A stretch of DNA of 50,750 nt from Actinokineospora inagensis DSM 44258 (lineage in GTDB: Bacteria > Actinomycetota > Actinomycetes > Mycobacteriales > Pseudonocardiaceae), in the NCBI RefSeq assembly GCF_000482865.1, contig NZ_AXWW01000017.1, positions 1-50,750 on the forward strand. The letters run 5' to 3'. Each line of letters begins with the position of its first letter. Position 1 is the first letter of the stretch. Below, in pieces: positions 10,082-18,110 of the stretch. Under the pieces are notes generated by a model, which worked only from the letters and a program-made list of their open reading frames with translations, searched no databases and had not been told where the DNA came from. The translations under genes were made by a program, and so were the position numbers.

Positions 10082-11572
10082 TCAGTTGGGGGTCCAGCCC
10101 TGCAGGTTCCACCAGGGCCCCCACGTGTAGTCCGCCCCGGTCGCGTCGACCACCGGCGTGTACCCGGTCCAGTTCTCGCGGAGCACATAGGTGTGGGTAG
10201 GCACGGCGAGTACGACCATTGCCGGCGCGGTGGCGTAAGAGCGCTGCATGGCGCGGTAGGCCACGGCGCGCGCGGCAGGGTCGAGAGCCGTACGGGCCTC
10301 ATCCAGGTCTTTGGCGACCTGCCCGCCCGTAGTGTGCAGAGTCGAATAGAGGGCGGTATCCGGGTCGAAGGGGTCACCGAAGGTCACCAGGGCGGGTTGG
10401 GTCTTGTTCCCGGCCTCAGCGGTGACCTTGATCCCTACCGCAGCGGCAGCGTCGGCGAACGCACCTGCCAGATCACGCGAGGTGACATCGGTGCCCGGAT
10501 AAGACAGCGTGAACTCTGCACGAGTCCCCGCCCGTACGCGCACACCGTCCGCCCCGGGCACCCACCCGGCAGCGTCCAATGTCGTCTTGGCCCGGGTGAC
10601 GTCGTGCTCGATGACGGTCCCCGGCTCGATGAACTCGGCCAGGGCGGGAGGCATCGGTAGCGACAACGGCTGCCCCTTGCCGAGTAGCGCCTTGTTCACC
10701 GCGTCCTGCCGGTCCACGGCGAGGTTGAGGGCCAACCGGAAGGCCGGGTCCGCGGTGACCCCTTGGTCCGAGAACGACACGGCGCGCATGTCCGCGCCGC
10801 GCTGTTCGACGACGGTTAAACCGCCTCCGAAGCCCCGTGACAGTTGCGCGGGCAGCTCCGTACCGTCGAGCTTGCCGTCCCGCATGCGTTGCGCGCGGAG
10901 TTCGTCGTCGGGAATGAACTCAAGGGTGACGGTCGTGATCGCGGGCCGCCCACCGAAGTAGGCCTTGTTGGCCGTGAGCACCAACCGCTGCCCTTGCTGC
11001 CACGACGACACCTCGTAGGGACCCGTACCGACCGGCTTCTGCGGTGTGCTTGTCTGCGCCGGTATACCCAGCACCAGCAGGTCCAGGAAAGCCGCATAGG
11101 GCCGGGACAGGTCGAACCGGACGGTGGTCTTGTCGACGCTGGTGACCTTGCTCAGCATCCAGAACCGGTCGTGCAGCGGCGAGTCGGCCACCTTGCCGTA
11201 AGCGGCCACCACGGCTGCGGCGTCGAACGCGCTACCGTCGGTGAACGACACGTCGTCCCGTAGGTGCGCGGTCCAACTGAGGCCGTCCGCGCTCGGTAGG
11301 GGCAACGCGGTGGCCAGCGTGGCTTTCATAGTGCCGCCGGGCTGGTGCTCGACCAGACCGTCATAGATCTTCGCGGCACCATACGGCGCGTAACCCTGCA
11401 GGGGGTCCAGCGAAGCGGGCTCGTGCGCCACACCGATCACCAACGACGTCCCGGCCGGATCACCGGACGCGGGTGGGGTCGGGTCGGGGGTGCACGCGGT
11501 CACGGCAAGAAGTCCCGCGAGAGCGATGACGAGACCCGGTCGGCGCGGCAGGATCGACACAGGCACCGACAC
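10082..11572 (-). CDS. ABC-transporter solute-binding lipoprotein (family 5, peptide/nickel type)
   Basis: About 496 residues. The N-terminus from GTG 11572 is a lipoprotein signal: basic LPRRPG, hydrophobic LVIALAGLLAV, lipobox LAVTAC with Cys27, followed by a Pro/Thr linker. The mature part has the family-5 pattern, with VAHEPASLDPLQGYAPYG, YDGLVEH, DVSFTDGSAFDA and VGTGPYEVSSW. Such proteins deliver oligopeptides, nickel or similar ligands to an ABC permease. No permease or ATPase gene is nearby, so it is an orphan whose partner is elsewhere. The open frame runs upstream through the divergent nitrilase gene; those residues are shadow sequence. Alternative GTG starts lie at 11566 and 11560. 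Confidence 0.9.
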   Translation of the reverse strand: MSVPVSILPRRPGLVIALAGLLAVTACTPDPTPPASGDPAGTSLVIGVAHEPASLDPLQGYAPYGAAKIYDGLVEHQPGGTMKATLATALPLPSADGLSWTAHLRDDVSFTDGSAFDAAAVVAAYGKVADSPLHDRFWMLSKVTSVDKTTVRFDLSRPYAAFLDLLVLGIPAQTSTPQKPVGTGPYEVSSWQQGQRLVLTANKAYFGGRPAITTVTLEFIPDDELRAQRMRDGKLDGTELPAQLSRGFGGGLTVVEQRGADMRAVSFSDQGVTADPAFRLALNLAVDRQDAVNKALLGKGQPLSLPMPPALAEFIEPGTVIEHDVTRAKTTLDAAGWVPGADGVRVRAGTRAEFTLSYPGTDVTSRDLAGAFADAAAAVGIKVTAEAGNKTQPALVTFGDPFDPDTALYSTLHTTGGQVAKDLDEARTALDPAARAVAYRAMQRSYATAPAMVVLAVPTHTYVLRENWTGYTPVVDATGADYTWGPWWNLQGWTPN

Positions 11573-11596
11573 TAGCCGACCACCCAGGGAGCCCTC

Positions 11597-12376
11597 GTGC
11601 GCGTAGCGCTCTGTCAGATCAGTTCCAGCCCCGACCCGGCCGCGAACCTCGACCAGGTCCGGACGCACGTCCGGCACGCGGCGGCCCAGGGCGCCCGGAT
11701 CGTGCTGTTCCCCGAGGCGACCATGGCGAACTTCGCCGTGCCGCTGGGCCCGGTCGCCGAGCCGCTGGACGGACCGTGGGCGCAGGCCGTCCGGGAGATC
11801 GCCGACGACGCGGGTGTGGTGGTCGTCGCGGGCATGTTCACCCCATCCGCTGACGGCAGGGTGGTCAACACACTGCTGGTCACCGGCCAGGGCCACCACC
11901 TCGGCTACGACAAGATCCACCTGTTCGACGCGTTCGGCTTCCAGGAGTCCCGCACCGTCGCCCCCGGCTCCGACGTGGTCACCTTCGACCTCGACGGCAC
12001 CACCTTCGGCCTCGCCACCTGCTATGACATCCGCTTCCCCGAGCTGTTCCGCGCCCTCGCCGACAAGGGCGCGACGGCGGTGCTGCTGGGCGCGTCCTGG
12101 GGTGCCGGGCCGGGCAAGCGGGAGCAGTGGGAGCTGCTGGTCCGCGCCCGCGCGCTGGACTCGACGTCGTGGGTGCTCGCCGCAGGCCAAGCGGACCCCG
12201 GTCCGTCCACCGGCACGGCCCCACTGGGCATCGGCTACAGCACGGTCGCCAACCCGAAGGGGGAGGTCGTCGCCCAGTTGGCGGACACCCCCGAGGTCCT
12301 GGTGGTCGACATCGACGAGACAACGGTCGACGAAACCCGCCAGGTCATCCCCGTCCTGGCCAACCGCAGGCTGTAA
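11597..12376 (+). CDS. Carbon-nitrogen hydrolase (nitrilase superfamily)
   Basis: 259-residue single-domain nitrilase-fold amidohydrolase. The catalytic triad is visible: Glu40 in LFPEATM, Lys106 in GYDKIHLFDAF, Cys142 in ATCYDIRFPEL. The sequence resembles the omega-amidase / Nit2-like branch (deamination of alpha-keto-glutaramate or similar amides), but the exact substrate cannot be read. GTG 11597 is preceded by AGGGAG. It is divergent from the solute-binding lipoprotein with only 24 bp between starts, so the two promoters must overlap. Confidence 0.93.
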   Translation: MRVALCQISSSPDPAANLDQVRTHVRHAAAQGARIVLFPEATMANFAVPLGPVAEPLDGPWAQAVREIADDAGVVVVAGMFTPSADGRVVNTLLVTGQGHHLGYDKIHLFDAFGFQESRTVAPGSDVVTFDLDGTTFGLATCYDIRFPELFRALADKGATAVLLGASWGAGPGKREQWELLVRARALDSTSWVLAAGQADPGPSTGTAPLGIGYSTVANPKGEVVAQLADTPEVLVVDIDETTVDETRQVIPVLANRRL

Positions 12377-12391
12377 TCGCCCCCGTCCGCT

Positions 12392-12446
12392 CGCTGGCAC
12401 GTAAATCCCTGAGTGATTCCGGTTGGGTGGGAAATACGTGCCAGCG
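12392..12446. repeat. 12-bp perfect (18-bp imperfect) inverted repeat after the nitrilase gene
   Basis: CGCTGGCACGTA at 12392-12403 is exactly complementary to TACGTGCCAGCG at 12435-12446. The stem continues inward with one double mismatch to 16 of 18 pairs, leaving a loop of about 19 nt. No T-run follows, so it is not a classical rho-independent terminator, though it could still end the nitrilase transcript or be an operator. The remaining DNA up to 12572 shows nothing else. Confidence 0.7.
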
Positions 12447-12572
12447 GGGACCATGGGGTTGGTTACTCCGTGAATGGACCACCCCCTGCCGGAATTGTGG
12501 TCGAATCCGCGAGATTTCGACTCATCGCGGCGCAAGTGCAGGTGCGGCGAGGTCCCACGCTGCCGATGGTGC

Positions 12573-12839
12573 TCACTCGGGTTTGCTGACCGGCACGACG
12601 TCTCGTGCCATGGCGATCATGGCTTCGCGACCCGACTTCTGGTACTCGGCCATCAGGTCGCCCATGGCGTCGCCCAGGCACGATACAATGCGCAACAGCA
12701 TCTCCAGGCCTGCGGTCATGGCGAACGAGTTCGTGCTGGCCTCGAACCGCATCTCCACCTCGTCACCCTGGAGCTCGTAGCTGATCTCGGTGCCCGGTCG
12801 CACCTTGGCGTAGATGTCGACGTCCGGATTGCGCAACAC
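12573..12839 (-). CDS. Small hypothetical protein divergent from an XRE regulator
   Basis: 88 residues from GTG 12839, no signal or membrane segment. A charged, mostly beta-like N-terminus (DIYAKVRPGTEISYELQGDEVEMRFE) precedes a helical C-terminal half (MTAGLEMLLRIVSCLGDAMGDLM). I do not recognise a family. It is transcribed divergently from the XRE/DUF397 pair, where actinomycetes often carry small partner or target genes, so a link to that regulator is plausible but unproven. Confidence 0.65.
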   Translation of the reverse strand: MLRNPDVDIYAKVRPGTEISYELQGDEVEMRFEASTNSFAMTAGLEMLLRIVSCLGDAMGDLMAEYQKSGREAMIAMARDVVPVSKPE

Positions 12840-12943
12840 TGGCCACTACCTCCACTATTTGCCACACGATGCGGTGTCTCCGCCTCGGAGCACTGAAGCT
12901 AGGGCGTTGCCCACCCAGACAGAAACCCCCGGGAGGACTCCCC

Positions 12944-13798
12944 GTGCCGAGCGGCAACCACAAGCCGGCGTCCCCGAAGGACCGTGTTCTAGGCGCCGAG
13001 CTGAAGACGATCCGCCTAGCCGCCGGTCTGAGCCTCGGGGACGTGTGCAAGGCAATCGGTTACAACGAGTCCACCCTCAGCCGAGTCGAGCGTGGGCTAC
13101 GCAGCATTTCACCCGAACTGGTGGCCATCCTGGCGATGGTCTACAAGCTCCCGCACGCACGTCGGGACGAGATGGTGGCCCGAGCCAAGGAAACACCCAG
13201 CCTCGGTTGGTGGTCAGGGCGGTCAGACGGCATCCCTGCCCTGTTGTCCCACGAGGGGGAAGCCCGGCAGATAGTCGACTGCGACCCGACCATGATCCCC
13301 GGACTCCTGCAGGCTCGGGGATACATCGAGGCCATCGGGCGAGATTGGGGCTTCAATGACGAACAGATTGCCGAGATGACAAGGATTCGTCTTGCCCGCC
13401 AAGCGATGTTGGACGATCCGCTGTTTGAGTACTCGGCGCTGATCGGCTCGCGAGCGATCCAGACATCGTTCTGCACCCCGGAGAATCATGTTGCACAGCT
13501 CCACAAACTCATCCGGTTGAGCGACAGGCCAAATGTGACAATCCGGATCGTGCACCGGCCAACATCGTTGATGTTCACCGCCTGGCACCTCATGCGGTTC
13601 AACCAACTCAGCCCGGTCGTCCACCTGGAACACTATCATTCGTCGACCTACCTCTACGACGAAGAAACCGTGCCCTACACTGAGATCAAGCGATCTTTGG
13701 ACAAGCTCGCACTCACCGAGCAGGCGACCAAAGAGATGATCCAGGCCGAGCTTGAGGGCATACTCGGGAGTCACCATGAGGTTCAAGAAGTCGACTAA
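12944..13798 (+). CDS. XRE-family regulator with DUF5753 domain
   Basis: 284 residues. An N-terminal helix-turn-helix (about 18-75) contains AGLSLGDVCKAIGYNESTLSRVERG. The rest is a DUF5753-type domain with LSHEGEARQIVDCDPTMIPGLLQ, RLARQAMLDDP and the C-terminal VVHLEHYHSSTYLYDEE. Such proteins are abundant in actinomycetes and pair with DUF397 proteins (WhiJ-like systems). GTG 12944 follows GGGAGGA at 12931-12937; the frame is open further upstream without a ribosome site. The gene overlaps the following DUF397 gene by 23 bp. Its codon use is less GC-biased than the neighbours. Confidence 0.92.
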   Translation: MPSGNHKPASPKDRVLGAELKTIRLAAGLSLGDVCKAIGYNESTLSRVERGLRSISPELVAILAMVYKLPHARRDEMVARAKETPSLGWWSGRSDGIPALLSHEGEARQIVDCDPTMIPGLLQARGYIEAIGRDWGFNDEQIAEMTRIRLARQAMLDDPLFEYSALIGSRAIQTSFCTPENHVAQLHKLIRLSDRPNVTIRIVHRPTSLMFTAWHLMRFNQLSPVVHLEHYHSSTYLYDEETVPYTEIKRSLDKLALTEQATKEMIQAELEGILGSHHEVQEVD

Positions 13799-13928
13799 GT
13801 CCGTCGTGGAGAGCAACTGTGTCGAGGTGAGCAACACCCTCCGTCACCTGCGCGACAGCAAGAACCCCACCGGCCCCCTGCTCATCGTCAACGTCCCCGC
13901 CCTGATCCACCACCTCAAATCCGTCTAG
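13776..13928 (+). CDS. DUF397-domain protein (50 aa)
   Basis: A short frame starting at ATG 13776, inside the end of the XRE gene, and stopping at TAG 13926-13928. The product has the DUF397 signature: basic start RFKKSTKS, then SNCVEVSN, RHLRDSKNPTGP, and a short hydrophobic tail. DUF397 proteins are small partners of XRE/DUF5753 regulators in actinomycetes, where some act as modulators or antitoxin-like partners. The 23-bp overlap makes translational coupling likely. Annotated from the DNA because it is too short for most gene callers. Confidence 0.85.
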   Translation: MRFKKSTKSVVESNCVEVSNTLRHLRDSKNPTGPLLIVNVPALIHHLKSV

Positions 13929-13969
13929 ATCGGTTTGCGCTGCGCCCACACCCCCACAAACCTGGGCTC

Positions 13970-14467
13970 ATGCGCATCCTCACCACTGTCGCCGCCGTCA
14001 TCGCCTGCTTGGTCGGTTTGGCCGGCCAAGCCTCCGCCACCGGTTCCCTCCCCGCACCCACCCTCATCACCGCCGCCAAGGAGCACGCCCCACCCGGCAG
14101 CACCTTCCGCGCCCTCACCGCCGTCTTCGCCACCCCCACCAGCGACCCCGACGACGTCACCGAGTGGCACGCCGCCTTCACCACCCCCACCGGCGGCATC
14201 CAGCTCACCTACACCCCCGCCGGCGACTACGTCTCCACCACCACCTGGGCCGCCCCGGCCGCGAACAGCCCCGACGACGTCACCATGACCCAGTGGGAAG
14301 CCAACGACCTCCGCCTCGACGCGGGCGCCACCGGCGACTTCACCGAGCTGACCCTCGCCCAGCCCGCCGCCGAACCCCTCTACACCTTCTGCCTCGCCGA
14401 CACGCACACCACCGTCGGCGTCGGCACCCGTTCCAAGCAGGTCCAGGCCGACCTGGCCCCCTGCTGA
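13970..14467 (+). CDS. Secreted hypothetical protein
   Basis: 165 residues with a clear Sec signal peptide: MRILTTVAAVIACLVGLAG, cleavage expected after ASA near residue 23. The mature part is rich in Thr, Ala and Pro with beta-like stretches and ends with two cysteines (in TFCLADTH and the final residue), which could form a disulfide. No family recognised. It converges with the TetR gene at 14469, whose stop is 1 bp away. Confidence 0.75.
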   Translation: MRILTTVAAVIACLVGLAGQASATGSLPAPTLITAAKEHAPPGSTFRALTAVFATPTSDPDDVTEWHAAFTTPTGGIQLTYTPAGDYVSTTTWAAPAANSPDDVTMTQWEANDLRLDAGATGDFTELTLAQPAAEPLYTFCLADTHTTVGVGTRSKQVQADLAPC

Positions 14468-14468
14468 C

Positions 14469-15044
14469 CTACGCCAGCACCCGTTCCAGCACCTCCGCCC
14501 ACTCCGCCAGCACCCGGCTGCGCCGCTTCGAGTCGTCCGTGAGCAAGTTCGCCAGGCCGAGGCCGCGCGCCATGTCCAGCGTCGCCTGCACGACCTCCCG
14601 GACCCCCGGCCGCGACTCGTCCGCGCCCAGCGCCTCGACCGCCCACCGGTGCGCCTCGCGGCCGACCCTCGTCTCCAGGGGCACGACCTGATCCCGCAAC
14701 TGCCCGTCCGATGCCGCCGCGACCCACAGTTGCAGCGCGGCCTTGAACAACTTCCCCGCGTACATCTCCCCAATAGCTTCGACCACCAGGGCGACAGTGG
14801 GGGCGGCGGGCAGCCCTGAGCGGAGAGAGTTCACCCGTTCGGTGGCCACGTAGTCGATCGCGGCGGTGAACAGGTCCTCGCGGGTCGGGAAGTGGTGCTG
14901 GGCCGCCCCGCGCGAGACGCCCGCGCGTTCGGCGACGACGGACACCGTGCTCCCGGTCCACCCGACCTCGGCGAGGCAATCCACCGCCGCCTCCAGCAGG
15001 CGCTGACGGGTGACGCGGCTGCGGTCCTGGCGCGGTTCGGCCAC
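14469..15044 (-). CDS. TetR-family regulator of the acyl-CoA carboxylase cluster
   Basis: 191 residues from GTG 15044, standard TetR size. HTH at about 12-58 with TVSVVAERAGVSRGAAQHHFPTR; the C-terminal helical domain should bind a ligand, probably an acyl-CoA. It is the last gene of the run carboxylase beta - alpha - acyl-CoA dehydrogenase - TetR, 10 bp after the dehydrogenase. The promoters of this operon and of the operon starting at 23586 share an 18-bp palindrome, so I infer that this protein represses both. The layout recalls AtuR of the acyclic terpene pathway. Confidence 0.92.
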   Translation of the reverse strand: MAEPRQDRSRVTRQRLLEAAVDCLAEVGWTGSTVSVVAERAGVSRGAAQHHFPTREDLFTAAIDYVATERVNSLRSGLPAAPTVALVVEAIGEMYAGKLFKAALQLWVAAASDGQLRDQVVPLETRVGREAHRWAVEALGADESRPGVREVVQATLDMARGLGLANLLTDDSKRRSRVLAEWAEVLERVLA

Positions 15045-15054
15045 CCCGGCTCCC

Positions 15055-16206
15055 TCAGTACGACTTGGGCAGTCCCAGGCTGAACTGCGCCACGAAGTTC
15101 AGGATCATCTCGCGGCTCACCGGGGCGATCCGGGTCAGCCGGGCCGCCGCGACGAGCGCACCGAGACCGTACTCGCTGGCCAGACCGTTCCCACCGTGGG
15201 TTTGCACCGCCGCGTCGACGGCGTGGATGGCGGCCTCGGCGGCGGCGTACTTGGCCATGTTCGCGGCCTCACCGGCGGCCATGTCGTCGCCGGAGTCGTA
15301 GAGCCACGCGGCCTTCTGCGTCATCAGCTTGGCCAGGTCGAGCTCGATCTTGGCCTGGGCGAGCGGGTGCGCGACGGCCTGGTGGGCGCCGATCGGCTGC
15401 TGCCACACCTGCCGCGTCTTCGCGTAGTCCACCGCCTTGGCGAGCGCGAACCGGCCCATGCCCACGGAGAACGACGCGGCCATAATGCGCTCCGGATTAA
15501 GACCCGCGAACAATTGCATCAAGGCGGCGTCCTCGGAGCCGACCAGGGCATCCGCCGGTAACCGGACGTCGTCCAGGAACACCTGGAACTGGTAGTCCGG
15601 GGTGATGATGTCCATCTCAATCTTGCGGTAGGACAACCCGGGCGCGTCGGTCGGTACGACGAACAGCGCAGGTTTTAGCTTGCCGGTCTTAGCGTCGCCG
15701 GTACGGCCAACGATGAGCACGGCGTGCGACTCGTCCACGCACGAGATGAACGTCTTGCTGCCGGTAAGAGACCACGCGTCCCCGTCACGGCGGGCCGTGG
15801 TGGTGAGGCGGTGGGAGTTGGAGCCCGCCTCAGACTCGGTGATGGCGAACGCCATGCGCAGCGAACCGTCAGCCAGGCCCGGTAGCCACCGCTGCTTCTG
15901 CTCGTCGGTGCCGAACCGCGCGATGATGGTGGCGCAGATGGCGGGAGACACGACCATCTGGAACAGCGGGCAACCGGCGGCGGCCAACTCCTCGCACACA
16001 GCGGCGAGGTCACCGATCCCACCACCACCGCCACCGTACGACTCGGGGACGTTGACACCGATATAGCCGAGCTTGCCCGCCTCGTTCCACAGCTCCGTGG
16101 TGTGGCCGCCCGTACGTGCTGCCTTGAGCAGGTACTCCTGTCCGTACTTGCGACCCAGCTCCCCCACCGCGTCTCTTAACGCTTGACGCTCCTCGGACTC
16201 GATCAC
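15055..16206 (-). CDS. Acyl-CoA dehydrogenase
   Basis: 383-residue FAD-dependent acyl-CoA dehydrogenase, full length. Seen are the FAD-binding region AFAITESEAGSNSHRLTTTA, SLTGSKTFISC, and the C-terminal region VDAAVQTHGGNGLASEYGLGAL. It introduces the alpha,beta double bond before carboxylation or hydration. The GTG start overlaps the stop of the carboxylase alpha subunit by GTGA. One TTA leucine codon (top strand 16177-16179) and several rare codons are present near the start. Substrate probably a branched acyl-CoA given the carboxylase neighbour; not provable from sequence. Confidence 0.94.
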   Translation of the reverse strand: MIESEERQALRDAVGELGRKYGQEYLLKAARTGGHTTELWNEAGKLGYIGVNVPESYGGGGGGIGDLAAVCEELAAAGCPLFQMVVSPAICATIIARFGTDEQKQRWLPGLADGSLRMAFAITESEAGSNSHRLTTTARRDGDAWSLTGSKTFISCVDESHAVLIVGRTGDAKTGKLKPALFVVPTDAPGLSYRKIEMDIITPDYQFQVFLDDVRLPADALVGSEDAALMQLFAGLNPERIMAASFSVGMGRFALAKAVDYAKTRQVWQQPIGAHQAVAHPLAQAKIELDLAKLMTQKAAWLYDSGDDMAAGEAANMAKYAAAEAAIHAVDAAVQTHGGNGLASEYGLGALVAAARLTRIAPVSREMILNFVAQFSLGLPKSY

Positions 16207-18110
16207 TGGCCCTCCTTGGCTGCGACTACGGCTAGCACCCGACCCACGTCTACTACGTCTCCCGCGCTGACAGGTAGCTCAGTGACGACCCCGTCCGCTG
16301 GGGCGTCCACGCGATGCTCCATCTTCATCGCCTCTATCCACAACAGTGGCTGTCCGGCGGTAACGCTGTCGCCCGCTCTTACCGCCATCCGCACCACGGT
16401 GCCCGGCATGGGGGCGAGCAGAGAACCCGCCTGGACCTGGGTCGACGGGTCGGGGAACCGGTCCGGCATGGCGAACGTGACCGAACCCCGAGCGGTATCA
16501 ACAAACGACCAGCCAGGCACCCGGTTGACCCGGAACCGGTGCACGACCCCGTTGACGGCCAGCCGGACCACAGTCGGCGTCGCCTCAACGAGGTCGATGT
16601 CACCTGCCAGACCAGCGCGGGTGAGGCGGTAGCGGACCTCGTGGTCACCAACCTGCTTGATCTGCGGCTGGGCGACTACATTGCGCCAACCACTGGGGAT
16701 TCGGCCGAGCACCTTGGCGTCGGCCCGATTTGCCTCGGCGTCGGCCAGAGCTGCGGCAAGGGCAGCCAGCGCTTCGCTTTCCTTGTCCAGCAGGGGTTTG
16801 GTGACATCGTGGCTGGTGAGGAACGCCGTGGTGGTATCGCCGTTGACGAACGCCGGATGTGTGAGAACGCGGACCAGGAGATCGCGGTTCGTGGTGACGC
16901 CGTGGATCGTGGCGTCAGTGAGCGCTTTCGCGAGGATTCTTGCTGCGGTTCCACGTTCCGGCGCGTGCGCGATGACTTTCGCGAGCATGGGGTCGTAGTG
17001 CACCGTCACTGTCGAGCCCGATTCGACGCCGGAGTCAATGCGGACGGCGCCTTTGGGGATCTCGAAACGGTACAGGGTGCCGCTTTGCGGGCGGTAGTCG
17101 TTGGCCGGGTTCTCGGCGTAGAGGCGGGCTTCGATGGCGTGACCGGTGGTGGCGGGCGGGTCGGCCGGAAGTTCTCCGCCTTCGGCGATGGCGAGTTGCA
17201 GGCGGACGAGGTCGAGTCCGGTGACCAACTCGGTAACCGGGTGCTCGACCTGGAGTCGCGTGTTCATCTCCAGGAAGTAGAACCGGTCGTCGTCCGCGAG
17301 GAACTCGACCGTGCCCGCCCCGGTGTACCCGACGGCCTCAGCGGCGGCTTTCGCTGCCGTGAAAAGCTTTTCCCGCATGCCCGGGGTCCGTTCGACCAGC
17401 GGCGAAGGCGCCTCTTCGACGACTTTCTGGTGCCTGCGCTGGATCGAGCATTCCCGCTCGCCGACCGCCCAGATCGTGCCGTACTGGTCAGCCATGATCT
17501 GAACCTCGATGTGGTGGCCGTTCTCGAGGTACGGTTCGCAGAACACGGTCGGGTCGCCGAATGCCGAAACCGCCTCGGACCGGGCCGTTTTCAGCTCACC
17601 CGCCAGGTCGCCGAGGTCGCGCACAATCCGCATCCCACGACCACCGCCACCCGCCGACGCCTTGATCAGCAGCGGCAGGTCACCGCGGGTCGGATTGTCC
17701 ACTTCAGACAGAACGGGGACACCCACCTCGGCGACCAGCCGCTTGGACTCGATCTTGGAGCCCATCCGGGCGATGACCTTGGGCTCCGGGCCGACCCAGA
17801 TCAGGCCCGCGTCCACCACAGCCCGCGCGAAGTCGGCGTTCTCGGACAGGAAGCCGTAGCCGGGGTGAACGGCGTCGGCACCGGCGTCGAGCGCGGCCTG
17901 GACGAGGGCGTCCGCGCGGAGGTAGGTCTCGGCGGGGGTGACGCCGGGGAGCCGCACGGCGAGATCCGCTTCTCGCGCGTGCGGGGAATCGGCGTCCGCA
18001 TCGGAGAAAACCGCCACCGTCGTGATTCCCAACGCGCGGGCGGTGCGGAAAATCCTGCGGGCGATCTCGCCGCGATTGGCGACCAAGAGGCTGGTGATCA
18101 CGGCGGTCAC
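16203..18110 (-). CDS. Acyl-CoA carboxylase alpha subunit (biotin carboxylase + BCCP)
   Basis: 635 residues. N-terminal biotin carboxylase with LLVANRGEIARRIFRTA, ATP-grasp glycine-rich loop KASAGGGGRGMRIV, EFLADDDRFYFLEMNTRLQVEHPVTE; a linker domain; and a C-terminal biotinyl domain with the biotinylation motif EAMKMEH (Lys596). It carboxylates biotin with bicarbonate and ATP for the beta subunit. GTG 18110 overlaps the beta subunit stop by GTGA, so the two subunits are made together. Most similar in architecture to methylcrotonyl-, geranyl- and propionyl-CoA carboxylases; the AtuA-like neighbour favours a branched or terpenoid acyl-CoA. Confidence 0.95.
   Translation of the reverse strand: MTAVITSLLVANRGEIARRIFRTARALGITTVAVFSDADADSPHAREADLAVRLPGVTPAETYLRADALVQAALDAGADAVHPGYGFLSENADFARAVVDAGLIWVGPEPKVIARMGSKIESKRLVAEVGVPVLSEVDNPTRGDLPLLIKASAGGGGRGMRIVRDLGDLAGELKTARSEAVSAFGDPTVFCEPYLENGHHIEVQIMADQYGTIWAVGERECSIQRRHQKVVEEAPSPLVERTPGMREKLFTAAKAAAEAVGYTGAGTVEFLADDDRFYFLEMNTRLQVEHPVTELVTGLDLVRLQLAIAEGGELPADPPATTGHAIEARLYAENPANDYRPQSGTLYRFEIPKGAVRIDSGVESGSTVTVHYDPMLAKVIAHAPERGTAARILAKALTDATIHGVTTNRDLLVRVLTHPAFVNGDTTTAFLTSHDVTKPLLDKESEALAALAAALADAEANRADAKVLGRIPSGWRNVVAQPQIKQVGDHEVRYRLTRAGLAGDIDLVEATPTVVRLAVNGVVHRFRVNRVPGWSFVDTARGSVTFAMPDRFPDPSTQVQAGSLLAPMPGTVVRMAVRAGDSVTAGQPLLWIEAMKMEHRVDAPADGVVTELPVSAGDVVDVGRVLAVVAAKEGQ

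Noticed and set aside
11573-12535. N-terminal extension of the solute-binding protein (total 817 codons)
   Set aside because: The extension is antisense to the nitrilase gene and lies before a clear lipoprotein signal peptide.
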